Positions 25,904 to 39,217 of a DNA stretch of 64,000 bases are shown piece after piece. A program made the position numbers and the translations under genes. Origin of the DNA: Aquaspirillum sp. LM1 (lineage in GTDB: Bacteria > Pseudomonadota > Gammaproteobacteria > Burkholderiales > Aquaspirillaceae); contig NZ_CP019509.1 of the NCBI RefSeq assembly GCF_002002905.1, positions 3,448,001 to 3,512,000 on the forward strand, in the 5' to 3' direction. The first letter of the stretch is position 1. Each line of letters opens with the position of its first letter. The notes beneath the pieces are model-generated. The model saw only the letters and a list, made by a program, of their open reading frames with translations. It was not told the origin of the DNA and searched no databases.

Positions 25904-26068
25904 GAAGTGCCTCCAATAACACATGCGGGAAAAATATGGGGGTTAAGGTAGCACATCTTGCCTGGCCGCTCACGCTGGATTTTGTATGCCGCTAGCTGCT
26001 TGTTGCGCCAATAGCCAAGCGCCGATCATGGTCGGGGAAATGGGAGCGATCTCTGATTATTGTGCGAT

Positions 26069-26134
26069 GGCTAACGTTCGAGTTTAGCGGCCTGCGCGGC
26101 TTTTTACGCAGGTCCGCTCGAACGCAGAGTTAGA
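26069..26134 (-). repeat. Integron-type attC recombination site
   Basis: On the minus strand the site runs from R'' TCTAAC (26134) to R' GTTAGCC (26075-26069). Between them CGTTCGAG pairs with CTCGAACG, GCGG with CCGC and CCTGCG with CGCAGG, with extra unpaired bases on one side only, the hallmark of attC folding. The stop codon of the NTPase gene lies inside R'', as is common in gene cassettes. Confidence 0.78.
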
Positions 26135-28196
26135 ACTGTGGCGGTTGAGGAGTGGTAAGAAGGTAATTCTCAACTGACAGCTTGGCCTTCGATGAAACGG
26201 AGCCGCCTCTTATCGTCTGCCACGATATCTCGTGAAAATCTAAGATATCAGTGTCGATGAAATACAGATTGCCTACGTCATAGAGAGCGCCGACATGCTG
26301 GATGAAGCCAAGGGCATAGCGAGCCGTTGGGCTCGAACCAACAACATGCTTTACGATGAGATCCTTGTACCGGCCAAACTCCTTTCGCCGATCCTTTCTG
26401 AACCAGCCGAGGATTCTCGCTATGACATGCAGTGTGCCTTCTACATCCACCGTGGCGTGATTGGCGGATGATTCTGACGAAAAATGATTCCAAGGGTAGG
26501 CTTTTGAATTTGGTGCGACAACCGAAAACAGGGCTTTTGACTGCACATCAATCTTGAGAGTGGGCGGAGCTTGAATAGGTGCCGCTGACTCTATCCGGGT
26601 GCTCCCTGCATTCTCACTTCGGACATGTACCCGATCTGTTTCAAAGTGGATAAGTGGTGCACTGATATCACAATCGATGAACTCGAATGTTTGGTCCTTC
26701 AGGCCAAACACTACCGTCGAAGTCGTAATCACTTGCGCATTATTGAGGCGTCTGCTGAAAAGAAGCGACTCTGGGTTTACCGCACGAAAGTGAAGATTCT
26801 CCACAAGTGGATTTGTCTCATCACTGGCGATCTCAATAGAAAGTGTCTGCGGGTTATCATCGGAAATGAAGAGCAGTAAGCTACTTTGGGTATTCGTGCC
26901 TCCAGCATTTGCCGACTCGTAAAGCAACTCAACATCCTCTGCATTCGCCAAACCATCGGAAATGTTATGGTAAAGGCTTGCAAGAATTGGGGTGTATAGC
27001 GGGTGGAAAGTATCTATCCAAAGTTGAGCTGCAAATCGCATACGTCCGCTTGTGAGCCCCCTTGCCAAGAGATAGTCTCGGAAGGCTGGTCCTGCAAGAA
27101 CATTTCCATCTAAAAATGGATGCTGTGGCAAGAAGCTGCGAATCATTTCAGTCAATTCGGAGGCAATATGTGGAACGAACATCTGGCTTAGAGCATAAGC
27201 GTCAGATTGATCATTATTAAGAAAGCCAAATAGACGTCTCTGCTGATCTTCCGGAGAATAGATACCATTAAGGCTGAAATCCTTTTCTGATGCAAACCGC
27301 TGGTTTACGGCCGCAATAAATTTGTCCTCCTCTCGTCTTTGGATCACATCCAAAATCTCGCCAACGACTTCGGCATATCCAGTTCGAGAGCGATCAAATG
27401 ATACGGTATAGAGGTTGTCGGACTCGGCCAGAAGTCTTGCGATGGTCTGAAGCACTGGTGCATAACCAAAAAATCGCTCGTGTTCAGGCGATCGCCACCC
27501 ATCGGAGGCACTAGCGCCGTCATCACCAACAACCGGCATGGCAAACGCCTCTTGGGTCTTTTGCTTCAGAACGATTTCATTACGACTAAGGTAATTGTTA
27601 CCTTTGAGGCGGGATATTTGAGAAAGGACAAAGTCTGCAGCACCTTCCCGAGAAAAAAAGCCGATACTAGCCTTTGCCAGTCCAACCGAAGACGGAAGAA
27701 GATCGGAAAGAATGAGTTCCAATAACTCAGCCGTCTCTCGTCGAGCCAAGAAAACTATCGATGCAGGCTTTGCATTCTTCGTATAGTTGACAATTTCCTT
27801 AAGAAATTCTTGTACCCCAGTCCATCCACTATGAAGTTCAGCCTCGTCGAACGCGTCGAAGACTAGGGTTGTTTCTCCAGACTCAATCGAGGCCAAGAAA
27901 TCTGCTAGATTGACTGTGCCGATTGTTTGCAGAACGCTACCAATAAAGGTATTGGAGCCTAACCGAAGTTTCGCCAAGTCCCACAACATAGCATTTTTAG
28001 TCTGTGCCAAGTGAAGGCCGAATGCACTCTTCCCCACTGCCCCGGGGGCAGCGATCACAAGATATCGACTTTGGCGAATGCGAGATTCATCCACAAATGC
28101 GTAAGAGGGTTGAACATACTCGAAATCGGCAGGCGTGGTAATAAATTCGACAGGGGTAAATGACCATTTGCGTCCAATAGGAATCAAATTATCCAT
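26130..28196 (-). CDS. Cassette-borne P-loop NTPase (STAND-like), unknown function
   Basis: A protein of about 688 residues. Walker A is APGAVGKS (residues 50-57) and Walker B is TLVFDAFDEAE (about 109-119), followed by SIVFLARRET, a sensor-like arginine strand. The helical middle and the beta-rich C-terminal part (after about residue 440) match no family I know. The layout resembles STAND NTPases, many of which act in phage defence. Base composition is clearly lower in GC than the surroundings, showing transfer. A GTG at 28238 lies inside the upstream attC; the ATG at 28196 is preferred although its AGGAG is 14 bases away. attC sites flank the gene on both sides. Confidence 0.8.
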   Translation of the reverse strand: MDNLIPIGRKWSFTPVEFITTPADFEYVQPSYAFVDESRIRQSRYLVIAAPGAVGKSAFGLHLAQTKNAMLWDLAKLRLGSNTFIGSVLQTIGTVNLADFLASIESGETTLVFDAFDEAELHSGWTGVQEFLKEIVNYTKNAKPASIVFLARRETAELLELILSDLLPSSVGLAKASIGFFSREGAADFVLSQISRLKGNNYLSRNEIVLKQKTQEAFAMPVVGDDGASASDGWRSPEHERFFGYAPVLQTIARLLAESDNLYTVSFDRSRTGYAEVVGEILDVIQRREEDKFIAAVNQRFASEKDFSLNGIYSPEDQQRRLFGFLNNDQSDAYALSQMFVPHIASELTEMIRSFLPQHPFLDGNVLAGPAFRDYLLARGLTSGRMRFAAQLWIDTFHPLYTPILASLYHNISDGLANAEDVELLYESANAGGTNTQSSLLLFISDDNPQTLSIEIASDETNPLVENLHFRAVNPESLLFSRRLNNAQVITTSTVVFGLKDQTFEFIDCDISAPLIHFETDRVHVRSENAGSTRIESAAPIQAPPTLKIDVQSKALFSVVAPNSKAYPWNHFSSESSANHATVDVEGTLHVIARILGWFRKDRRKEFGRYKDLIVKHVVGSSPTARYALGFIQHVGALYDVGNLYFIDTDILDFHEISWQTIRGGSVSSKAKLSVENYLLTTPQPPQF

Positions 28197-28219
28197 AGTA
28201 GCTTCAATATCTCCTGTTG

Positions 28220-28332
28220 GTTTAACGTTCGAGCTCACCGGACCGTTGCGGCATGTGGCTAAAGGCCCAAGATGAAGTAGGGGGCCTTTAGCTGGATGCT
28301 ACAATGGACCCCAGTCGGGCCAATGGTTAGGC
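28220..28332 (-). repeat. Probable second attC site, upstream of the NTPase cassette
   Basis: The minus strand reads from GCCTAAC (28332-28326) to GTTAAAC (28226-28220), preceded by the typical CTCGAACG. The interior holds a strong hairpin (GCTAAAGGCCC/GGGCCTTTAGC). L''/L' pairing is weaker than in the downstream site, so this may be a hybrid or decayed attC. Confidence 0.55.
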
Positions 28333-28674
28333 CTCAGCGTGCCTAAATACTGAGACCTGTTACCGTTATGTTGGGTACAGACTACTTGCTAGAGCGTTTT
28401 TGCCTGTGTATCAAGAATGCGGATGCTCTCTGAGACTCTGGCTCAAGATGGCAAAGGCCAGAAAACATGCCTATCAATTAATACACGTCCCCAACGCTTA
28501 TGACAAGCCCCCACTACGTACTTCCCAGCAAAAAACCTCTACCACCCAGCCGCTCGCGGTGGCGAGCCCTGGATTCCCGCCTGCGCGGGAATGACCCGGA
28601 GAGACACCGTAGTCAGCACATTCATCCAACAAAACGCCATTCCACTAAAATCTATCTCGCCAACAGACCCATTC
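28333..28674. other. Non-coding gap with one REP-like palindrome
   Basis: No supported gene. It contains a REP-like element at 28570-28595, described separately. The short frames here lack ribosome sites. Confidence 0.5.
28570..28595. repeat. REP-like palindromic repeat, copy A
   Basis: TTCCCGC pairs with GCGGGAA over CTGC inside a stretch beginning TGGATTCCCGCC. A second copy with the same core is at 36789-36814. Confidence 0.65.
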
Positions 28675-28922
28675 TCAGCTATTTATCACCCTGTAAACAT
28701 CCATAGTCGTCCCCGCACCAGGACGCCCCTCCCTCATCGGTTCCCCCACCACCAGCTCCGTCCCCATCTGCTCCGCCAGTCTCCGGGCAGCTTCCGCCGC
28801 CCGCTGCATCGCCACCCGCGCACCCAGCAAATCCGGGTAGCGCCGGTGTAAATCTGACACCGGCGCGTTTTGGGGGTGTTCGCCGGCTTGCTCTGGGGTT
28901 TGCTCAGGCAAGGGCGTAGGCA

Positions 28923-28923
<1 letters not shown>
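28675..28923 (-). CDS. Small hypothetical protein coupled to metH
   Basis: An 82-residue frame whose ATG overlaps the metH stop as ATGA, implying translational coupling. The sequence is charged and helical in the middle (GARVAMQRAAEAARRLAEQM) with a short C-terminal strand (TTMDVYRVINS). I recognise no family. The overlap and clean frame support it. Confidence 0.5.
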
Positions 28924-32642
<3,719 letters not shown>

Positions 32643-32842
32643 GGCGGCGGGGCAGGCTGGGATAGGGAAATGGCGTTGATTCTATCATGGGCGTTTCAGG
32701 ACCATGGCAGGGAGGGGCGACGCGACTTGTCCTGCCATGGGGGGGCAATCTCCCTGGTGTCTACGTAGAAACACGCCCATCTCACTCAAGGCCATCGTAG
32801 AATGAACCGATGCAGTGATTACGGCGTGGACCCTGGGCAAGT

Positions 32843-35800
32843 ATGGCCATCAGCAAACATCTGTTTCATACCATCAGCACATTTCTTGGCCTGTTGCCCT
32901 CGTCCTGGGCATCCGTGCTGACCTTTGTGCTGGCGCTGACCGTCAGCGCGGTGGGCGGCCATCTGGATGCCGAACGTCAGGCGTCGGAAGAGCGCAACCG
33001 GGTGCTGGGCGAGCTGGCACTGGCGCGGGCACGGGTGGAAGGCGTGCTCAAGGCCACGTTCAATTCTACCGATGGTTTGGTGCATCTGATTTCGCTGCAG
33101 GGCGGCATCCAGCCCGGTTTATTTGTCGAGATGGCCCATCTGGCGATTGGCAAAAACCCGCATGTGCGCAATATCACCGTGGCCCCAAACGATCAGGTCA
33201 GCATGGTCTATCCGCTGGCAGGCAATGAAAAAGTGCTGGGCATGCGCTTTGCCGATTATCCCGAGCAATACCGCACGGTTAACCAGGCGCGCGAGCGGCA
33301 AACGCCAATTCTGGCCGGCCCGGTGCAGCTGGTGCAGGGCGGACGGGCGCTGATTCAGCGCTCACCAGTGTTCACGTCGCCCCAGCTCCGCCGCGACACG
33401 CCGCACTACTGGGGCACGGTGTCGATTGTGGCCAATATCGACCAGCTGCTGCACCCAGACGCCGCCAACCCGTCAGCCATCATCCGGCTGGCCGTGCGCG
33501 GCAAAGATGCGCAAGGCGAATCTGGCGCGCTGGTGGATGGCGACGCCGAGGTGTTTGCCTTATCCCCACTGCTGATGGACATCCAGGTGCCGGGCGGCAA
33601 GTGGCAGATGGCCGCCGTGCCGCGCCAGGGCTGGAAAACCCGGCTGTTCTACAGCTCACCGTATTTTCATCTGGGCCTGGCCATCAGCCTGCTGCTGGCG
33701 CTGCTCACCGGCCTGCGCGCCCGGCACAACCGCCAGTTGCACGAACGCAATGCCGCGCTGGAAACCGAAGTCGGCGAGCGGCAAAAAGTGGAAGAAGCCC
33801 TGCGCGAAGAAGAAGAACGCTTTCGCACCCTGTTCGACCAGTCGCCCGATCCATCGTGGATTGTCGAAGGCCACCTGATGGTCAAGGCCAACAGCGCCGC
33901 CCGCCGGGTGTTTGGCCAGCACCCCGGCGAAAACCAGGGCTTTCATCCGGCGCAGCTGTCACCGGAATACCAGCCGGATGGGCTGCTGTCGCAGCAAAAA
34001 GCCGAACACATGATGACCATCGCCCAGGCACGGGGCAGCCACCGGTTTGAATGGACCCATCTGCGCGGCGACGGCACGCCGTTTTTTACCGAGGTGACCC
34101 TGATTGCCGTCACCATGCGCGGCAAGCCAACCATCCATGCCGTGGTGCATGATATTTCCGAACGCAAGCGGGCAGAAGAAGCACTGCAGACCAGCCGCAA
34201 CCTGTTGCAGGCCATCATCGAAAGCGCCGGCGCGCTGATTTATGTGTTTGACCGCGATGAACGGCTGCTGATGTGCAACCAGCAGTTTGAGCGGACATTT
34301 TCCCGGTCGCGCCAGCAGATGATTGGCCAGCGCCGGCATGCCTTCATGCACGCCCGCACCGCCGACGAGCACGAAGCCAACGACCGCAAGGTGATGGCCG
34401 CGCGCCAGCGGGTGTCGTTTGAAGAGCGCACCCAGGAAAACGGCCAGGAGCGGATTTACCTGACGGTGAAGTGCCCGATCATCGAGCACGACGAGATTCG
34501 CGGCATTGTTGGCATTTCCACCGACATTACCGAGCGCAAGCAAACCGAAGAATCCCTGCGGCTGTACGCCAATATTTTTGAGCAGACCACCGAGGCGATT
34601 CTGGTCACCGACCAGAACAACCGGATTGTGCAGGTCAACCCGGCGCTGGAGCAGATTACCGGCTACAGCTTTGCCGAACTGCGCGGGCATATGCCCAGCA
34701 TTCTGGCCTCGGGCCAAACCCCGGAAGTGACCTATCGGGCGCTGTGGACCGCGCTGACCGACACCGGCCACTGGCAGGGCGAGCTGTGGGACCGGCGCAA
34801 GGACGGGGTGATTTACCCCAAGTGGATCAATATTTCGACCATCCGCGACGCCAGCGGCCAGCCGATTTACTACCTGGCGCTGTTTACCGACATCACAGAG
34901 CGCAAGCACGCCGAAGAACGCATCCGCCACCTGGCCCACCACGACAAGCTGACCGGGCTGTCCAACCGCCACAGCCTGCAGGAGCGCCTGGGCCAGGCGC
35001 TGGCCAGCGCCCAGTACGCCGACACCCGGCTGGCGGTGATGTTCATCGACCTGGACCGCTTCAAGATCATCAACGACACGCTGGGCCACCATATTGGCGA
35101 CCAACTGCTGGTGGAAGTGGCCGCCCGCCTGCACCGCAGCGTGCACGCCAGCGATATTGTTGCCCGGCTGGGCGGCGATGAATTTGTGGTGGTGCTCACC
35201 AGCGACACAGCCGCCCACGACGCGCTGCCGATTGGCTGCCAAATTCTCAGCACCCTGGCCTGCCCGTATGACATCGAAGGCAATACCCTGCACTCCACCC
35301 CGAGCATCGGCATCAGCCTGTACCCGGAAGACGGCGACAGCGTGGAAGCGCTAATGAAAACCGCCGACACTGCGATGTACCACGCCAAGGCGCAGGGGCG
35401 GAACAATATCCAGTTTTTTACCGCCGACATGAACGCCGCCGCCGCCGAGCGCATGGAGCTGGAGCGCGACCTGCACCACGCGCTGGCCGAACAGCAACTG
35501 CAAGTGCATTACCAGCTGCAGGTGCATGCCAACTCCGGCCAGGCATGCGGCGTGGAAGCGCTGGTGCGCTGGCCGCACCCAACGCGCGGCATGGTGCCAC
35601 CGCTGAAATTCATCCCGATTGCCGAAGAATCCGGCCTGATCGAACCACTGGGTGCCTGGGTGCTGGAACAGGCCTGCCAGCAGGTGGCGTACTGGCAGGC
35701 GCAGGGCATTGACGGCGTGCGCATGGCGGTGAATTTGTCCGCCCATCAGCTGCGCTCGGCCAGCCTGGTGGACACGGTCAGCCAGGCCATCCAGCGTCAC

Positions 35801-36232
35801 GGCATTCAGGCGGGCGATCTGGAGCTGGAAATCACCGAATCGGTGGTGATGAAAGACCCGGAAGTGGCCATTCAAAAACTGCAGGCGCTGCGCAATCTGG
35901 GGGTATCGCTGGCCATCGACGACTTTGGCACCGGTTATTCCTCACTGGCCTACCTCAAGCTGCTGCCGGTGGACCTGCTGAAAATCGACCGCTCTTTTGT
36001 CAAAGACATCGAAACCGACAAGAACGACGCCGCCATCTGCGCGTCGATTCTGGCGCTGGCGCACAGCCTGGGGCTGAAAGTGGTGGCAGAAGGGGTAGAA
36101 ACCGTCGCCCAGCGCGATTTCTTGCACGCGCATCACTGCGACTATCTGCAAGGCTATCTGTTTGCCAAACCAGAGCCGGGCGCGCAATGCCTGGCGCGGC
36201 TAAGCCGGATGCAGCCCGCCGCGCAAGCGTAA
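32843..36232 (+). CDS. CHASE-PAS-GGDEF-EAL cyclic-di-GMP protein
   Basis: A 1129-residue membrane protein. An N-terminal helix is followed by a periplasmic CHASE domain (NITVAPNDQVSMVYPLAGNE), a second helix near 275 and three PAS domains (from about 310, 435 and 560). GGDEF follows (ARLGGDEFVVVL, with HASD at the I-site position, so no product inhibition is expected), then EAL (VEALVRWPHP, LEITES, IDDFGTGYSSL, LKIDRSF) with intact catalytic residues. Phosphodiesterase activity is very likely; cyclase activity is possible. The periplasmic ligand is unknown. Confidence 0.92.
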   Translation: MAISKHLFHTISTFLGLLPSSWASVLTFVLALTVSAVGGHLDAERQASEERNRVLGELALARARVEGVLKATFNSTDGLVHLISLQGGIQPGLFVEMAHLAIGKNPHVRNITVAPNDQVSMVYPLAGNEKVLGMRFADYPEQYRTVNQARERQTPILAGPVQLVQGGRALIQRSPVFTSPQLRRDTPHYWGTVSIVANIDQLLHPDAANPSAIIRLAVRGKDAQGESGALVDGDAEVFALSPLLMDIQVPGGKWQMAAVPRQGWKTRLFYSSPYFHLGLAISLLLALLTGLRARHNRQLHERNAALETEVGERQKVEEALREEEERFRTLFDQSPDPSWIVEGHLMVKANSAARRVFGQHPGENQGFHPAQLSPEYQPDGLLSQQKAEHMMTIAQARGSHRFEWTHLRGDGTPFFTEVTLIAVTMRGKPTIHAVVHDISERKRAEEALQTSRNLLQAIIESAGALIYVFDRDERLLMCNQQFERTFSRSRQQMIGQRRHAFMHARTADEHEANDRKVMAARQRVSFEERTQENGQERIYLTVKCPIIEHDEIRGIVGISTDITERKQTEESLRLYANIFEQTTEAILVTDQNNRIVQVNPALEQITGYSFAELRGHMPSILASGQTPEVTYRALWTALTDTGHWQGELWDRRKDGVIYPKWINISTIRDASGQPIYYLALFTDITERKHAEERIRHLAHHDKLTGLSNRHSLQERLGQALASAQYADTRLAVMFIDLDRFKIINDTLGHHIGDQLLVEVAARLHRSVHASDIVARLGGDEFVVVLTSDTAAHDALPIGCQILSTLACPYDIEGNTLHSTPSIGISLYPEDGDSVEALMKTADTAMYHAKAQGRNNIQFFTADMNAAAAERMELERDLHHALAEQQLQVHYQLQVHANSGQACGVEALVRWPHPTRGMVPPLKFIPIAEESGLIEPLGAWVLEQACQQVAYWQAQGIDGVRMAVNLSAHQLRSASLVDTVSQAIQRHGIQAGDLELEITESVVMKDPEVAIQKLQALRNLGVSLAIDDFGTGYSSLAYLKLLPVDLLKIDRSFVKDIETDKNDAAICASILALAHSLGLKVVAEGVETVAQRDFLHAHHCDYLQGYLFAKPEPGAQCLARLSRMQPAAQA

Positions 36233-36252
36233 ACCCGGCGCAGGGAGGGCGG

Positions 36253-36699
36253 CTAGCGGTGGCACACCCCGCGCACATGCCCGTCCGCTGCCGGTAGCGG
36301 GGCCTCCAGGGTGTGAGTCAGCTCGTGCAAAATGCCGCACTGCGCCGCCGCCCCGGTGCTGGCACAGCGCTGACGCAAGCTCAGCAAGGCCTGCTCCAGC
36401 GCCTGCAAGGCGTGCAAGCGAGCTTGCACATGGCCCAGATGCGCATCCAGCAAGGCGTTCACCGTGCTGCAATCTGCCTGCGGCTGGTCATGCACGGCCA
36501 GCAGCGCGCGGATTTCCTCCAGGCTCATGTCCAGCGTGCGGCAATGACGAATCAGCCGCAGCCGCTCGACATGGCTGTCGGCGTAGTCGCGGAAATTGCC
36601 TGCCGAACGCGCCGGCGGCGGCAACAGACCCTGTTTTTCGTAGTAGCGGATGGTGTCCACCGCACACCCGGCTTGCCGGGCCAGTTCACCGATTTGCAT
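36253..36699 (-). CDS. cadR: Cd(II)/Pb(II)-responsive MerR-family regulator
   Basis: A 148-residue MerR regulator. The N-terminal helix-turn-helix (MQIGELARQAGCAVDTIRYYE) is followed by a dimerisation helix and a metal loop with cysteines at 77, 112 and 121; 77 and 112 match the CadR metal ligands. The C-terminus HVRGVCHR is a short form of the metal-rich CadR tail. No cadA-type efflux pump lies beside it, so its target is elsewhere. AGGA precedes the ATG at 36699. Confidence 0.82.
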   Translation of the reverse strand: MQIGELARQAGCAVDTIRYYEKQGLLPPPARSAGNFRDYADSHVERLRLIRHCRTLDMSLEEIRALLAVHDQPQADCSTVNALLDAHLGHVQARLHALQALEQALLSLRQRCASTGAAAQCGILHELTHTLEAPLPAADGHVRGVCHR

Positions 36700-36788
36700 G
36701 CTGTGCCGTCCTGTTGAATTCAATCAAAGCGTGAGGCGGGCTTGCCTGCCTTCTGCATCATGCTGCCGGCGCACGCGGTGGCAACGGC

Positions 36789-36814
36789 TGGATTCCCGCC
36801 TGCGCGGGCACGAC
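36789..36814. repeat. REP-like palindromic repeat, copy B
   Basis: It shares the TGGATTCCCGCCTGCGCGGG core of the copy at 28570, with a CCCGC/GCGGG stem, in the gap between the CadR-like and ABC exporter genes. Confidence 0.6.
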
Positions 36815-36903
36815 GGCGTGAACGTGCAAGCTGCTGCGGCATGGGCAACAGTGCCATGTTGCGTGTTGGCGCATGCAGCAAGAATGGTCGCCGCCACCTG
36901 CCG

Positions 36904-38736
36904 TTATTCCCCCACCTCGGCCAGAAACCCGCCGCTCTGGTGCGCCCATAGCCGGGCGTACAGGCCACCTTGCGCCAGCAGGCTGGCGTGGTCGCCCTGT
37001 TCGACAATCCGGCCCTGATCCAGCACAATCAGCCGGTCCATGGCGGCGATGGTAGACAGGCGGTGGGCAATCGCCACCACGGTTTTGCCTTCCATCAGCG
37101 TGTACAGGCTGCTCTGGATAGCAGCTTCCACTTCAGAATCCAGCGCGCTAGTGGCTTCGTCCAGCAGCAGAATCGGGGCGTTTTTCAGCATCACCCGGGC
37201 AATGGCAATCCGCTGGCGCTGGCCGCCCGACAGCTTCACCCCACGCTCGCCCACATGGGCATCATAGCCGTGGCGGCCTGCCGGGTCGCTCAGACCCAGA
37301 ATGAACTCATGCGCTTCGGCACGGCGGGCGGCAGCCATCATCTCGGCCTCGCTGGCGTCGGGCCGGCCATAGCACAGGTTGTCGCGCACCGAGCGATGCA
37401 GCAGCGAGGTGTCCTGGGTGACCATGCCCACCTGTGCGCGCAGGCTGTCCTGGGTCACCTCGGCAATATTCTGGCCATCGATCAGAATCCGCCCGCTGGC
37501 CACGTCGTCAAAGCGCAGCAGCAGGTTCACCAGGGTAGACTTGCCCGCGCCGCTACGCCCGACCAGGCCAATTTTCTCGCCGGGGCGAATGGTCAGCTCA
37601 AGCTGGTCGATCACGGTTTTTTCCCCGCCGTAGCTGAAGCTCACCTGCTCAAAGCGGATTTCACCCTGGCGCACCTGCAGCTCGCCGGCCTCGGCGCGGT
37701 CGGTCACCGCTACCGGGCGGGCCAGGGTGGCGATGCCGTCCTGCACCGTGCCGATATGCTCAAACAGATTGGACATTTCCCACATCACCCAGTGCGACAC
37801 GCCATTGAGCCGCAGCGCCATCGCGGTGGCCGCTGCCACCGCGCCAATGCTCACCTGCCCCTGGCTCCACAGCCACAGCGTGGCCCCGGCGGTGCAGGCA
37901 ATCAGGCCCATGCTCAGGCTGTGGTTGACGATTTCAAACGCACTGGCCAGACGCATTTGCCGGTAAACAGTGACAATAAACTCCTGCATCGCGCTTCTGG
38001 CAAACCCCGCCTCGCGCTCGCGCTGGGAGAACAGCTTGACGGTGACAATATTGGTGTAGGCATCGGTAATCCGCCCGGCCATCAGGCTACGCGCGTCGGC
38101 CTGGGCGCTGGCAGCACGGCCCAGACGCGGAATGAAAAACTTCAGCGCCAGCGCGTAAGCCAGCAGCCAGCCGATAAACGGTGCCACCAGCGCCAGATCA
38201 AAGCTGCCCACCACCGCCACCATGGTGATGAAGTAAATGGTGATGAACACCATGATGTCGGCAACAATCATCACCGTATCGCGCACCGCCAGCGCGGTTT
38301 GCATCACCTTGGCCGACACCCGACCAGCAAATTCGTCCTGATAAAACTGCATGCTCTGGCTGAGCAGGTGGCGATGGAAATTCCAGCGCAGGCGCATGGG
38401 AAAATTGCCCAGCAGGCCCTGAAACTTGCACAGCGACTGCAACCACACCAGCAGCGGGCTGGCCAGCAAAATGCCCGCCAGCAGCAATAAATGGCTTTTT
38501 TCCTGCTGCCACAGCTGGTCGGGCGGCACCTGGCTTAACCAGTCCACAATCGAACCGAGCATGGAAAACAGCAGCGCTTCAAACGCGCCAATGGTGGCGG
38601 TCAGCGCGGTCATCGCCACAATCAGCCCGCGCATGCCAGCGGACGCCGCCCAAATGAATCGAAAAAACCCTGTTGGGGGTTGCGGGGGCGGGCCATCCGG
38701 ATAGGGATTGATCCGCCGTTCAAACCAGGCAAACAT
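36904..38736 (-). CDS. ABC exporter, fused membrane and ATPase domains
   Basis: A 610-residue half-transporter. Six membrane helices occupy about 25-320 (GLIVAMTALTATIGAFEALL onward), followed by the ATPase: Walker A GLVGRSGAGKST, Q-loop VTQDTSLLHRS, signature KLSGGQRQRIAIAR, Walker B ILLLDEATSALDSE, and H-loop AIAHRLSTIA. It resembles MsbA-like multidrug or lipid exporters and would act as a homodimer. AAGGAAG precedes the ATG at 38736. The substrate is unknown. Confidence 0.92.
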   Translation of the reverse strand: MFAWFERRINPYPDGPPPQPPTGFFRFIWAASAGMRGLIVAMTALTATIGAFEALLFSMLGSIVDWLSQVPPDQLWQQEKSHLLLLAGILLASPLLVWLQSLCKFQGLLGNFPMRLRWNFHRHLLSQSMQFYQDEFAGRVSAKVMQTALAVRDTVMIVADIMVFITIYFITMVAVVGSFDLALVAPFIGWLLAYALALKFFIPRLGRAASAQADARSLMAGRITDAYTNIVTVKLFSQREREAGFARSAMQEFIVTVYRQMRLASAFEIVNHSLSMGLIACTAGATLWLWSQGQVSIGAVAAATAMALRLNGVSHWVMWEMSNLFEHIGTVQDGIATLARPVAVTDRAEAGELQVRQGEIRFEQVSFSYGGEKTVIDQLELTIRPGEKIGLVGRSGAGKSTLVNLLLRFDDVASGRILIDGQNIAEVTQDSLRAQVGMVTQDTSLLHRSVRDNLCYGRPDASEAEMMAAARRAEAHEFILGLSDPAGRHGYDAHVGERGVKLSGGQRQRIAIARVMLKNAPILLLDEATSALDSEVEAAIQSSLYTLMEGKTVVAIAHRLSTIAAMDRLIVLDQGRIVEQGDHASLLAQGGLYARLWAHQSGGFLAEVGE

Positions 38737-38903
38737 GAAACTTCCTTGTTGATGCAGTGGGGGGCGCGGCAGACAAGCCGGCAACTGCCGACGGTAACTC
38801 GAAGCGGCGCATATCACAATGGGACAGTGACAATCAGGCCATGTTGCACGCAAGGCTCGCCCGGCCACGGCAGCCCACCCATCCACCACGCTACCATGCC
38901 GTC

Positions 38904-39113
38904 ATGGCACACCTCCACGACAGCGGTTACAAATACCTGTTTTCCCACGCCGAACTGGTGCAGGAACGGCTGGAAGCCTTTGCCCCGCCGGGGGTGTCAG
39001 CGTTGCTGGATTACAGCACGCTCCGCCTGGAAAACGGCAACTACGTCACCCCGGCGATCATGAATGCCCCACAACAGCGGGAAGCCACACAAACGCGGCA
39101 CCGTGGCGGCTGA
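38904..39113 (+). pseudogene. Truncated Rpn-family nuclease remnant
   Basis: The start MAHLHDSGYKYLFSHAELVQ, followed by LLDYSTLRLENGNYVT, is the typical beginning of a YhgA/Rpn-type protein, here cut off after about 55 recognisable residues. The rest of the nuclease domain is missing and the frame ends in an unrelated tail. The remnant is not from the tandem cluster at 22-25 kb, whose N-terminus differs. Confidence 0.65.
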
Positions 39114-39217
39114 TGGGCCGTCAGGCATGGCATGGATGCAATTGCCTTGATTCCCTCTCGACCCCCGACCCCACACGTTTTAGACTGCACACTTTCCCTG
39201 ATCGACAGTAAACCGCC

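Noticed and set aside
28400-28594. 64-codon plus-strand frame upstream of the NTPase cassette
   Set aside because: No ribosome site, and its end is the REP-like palindrome, so it is unlikely to be a gene.
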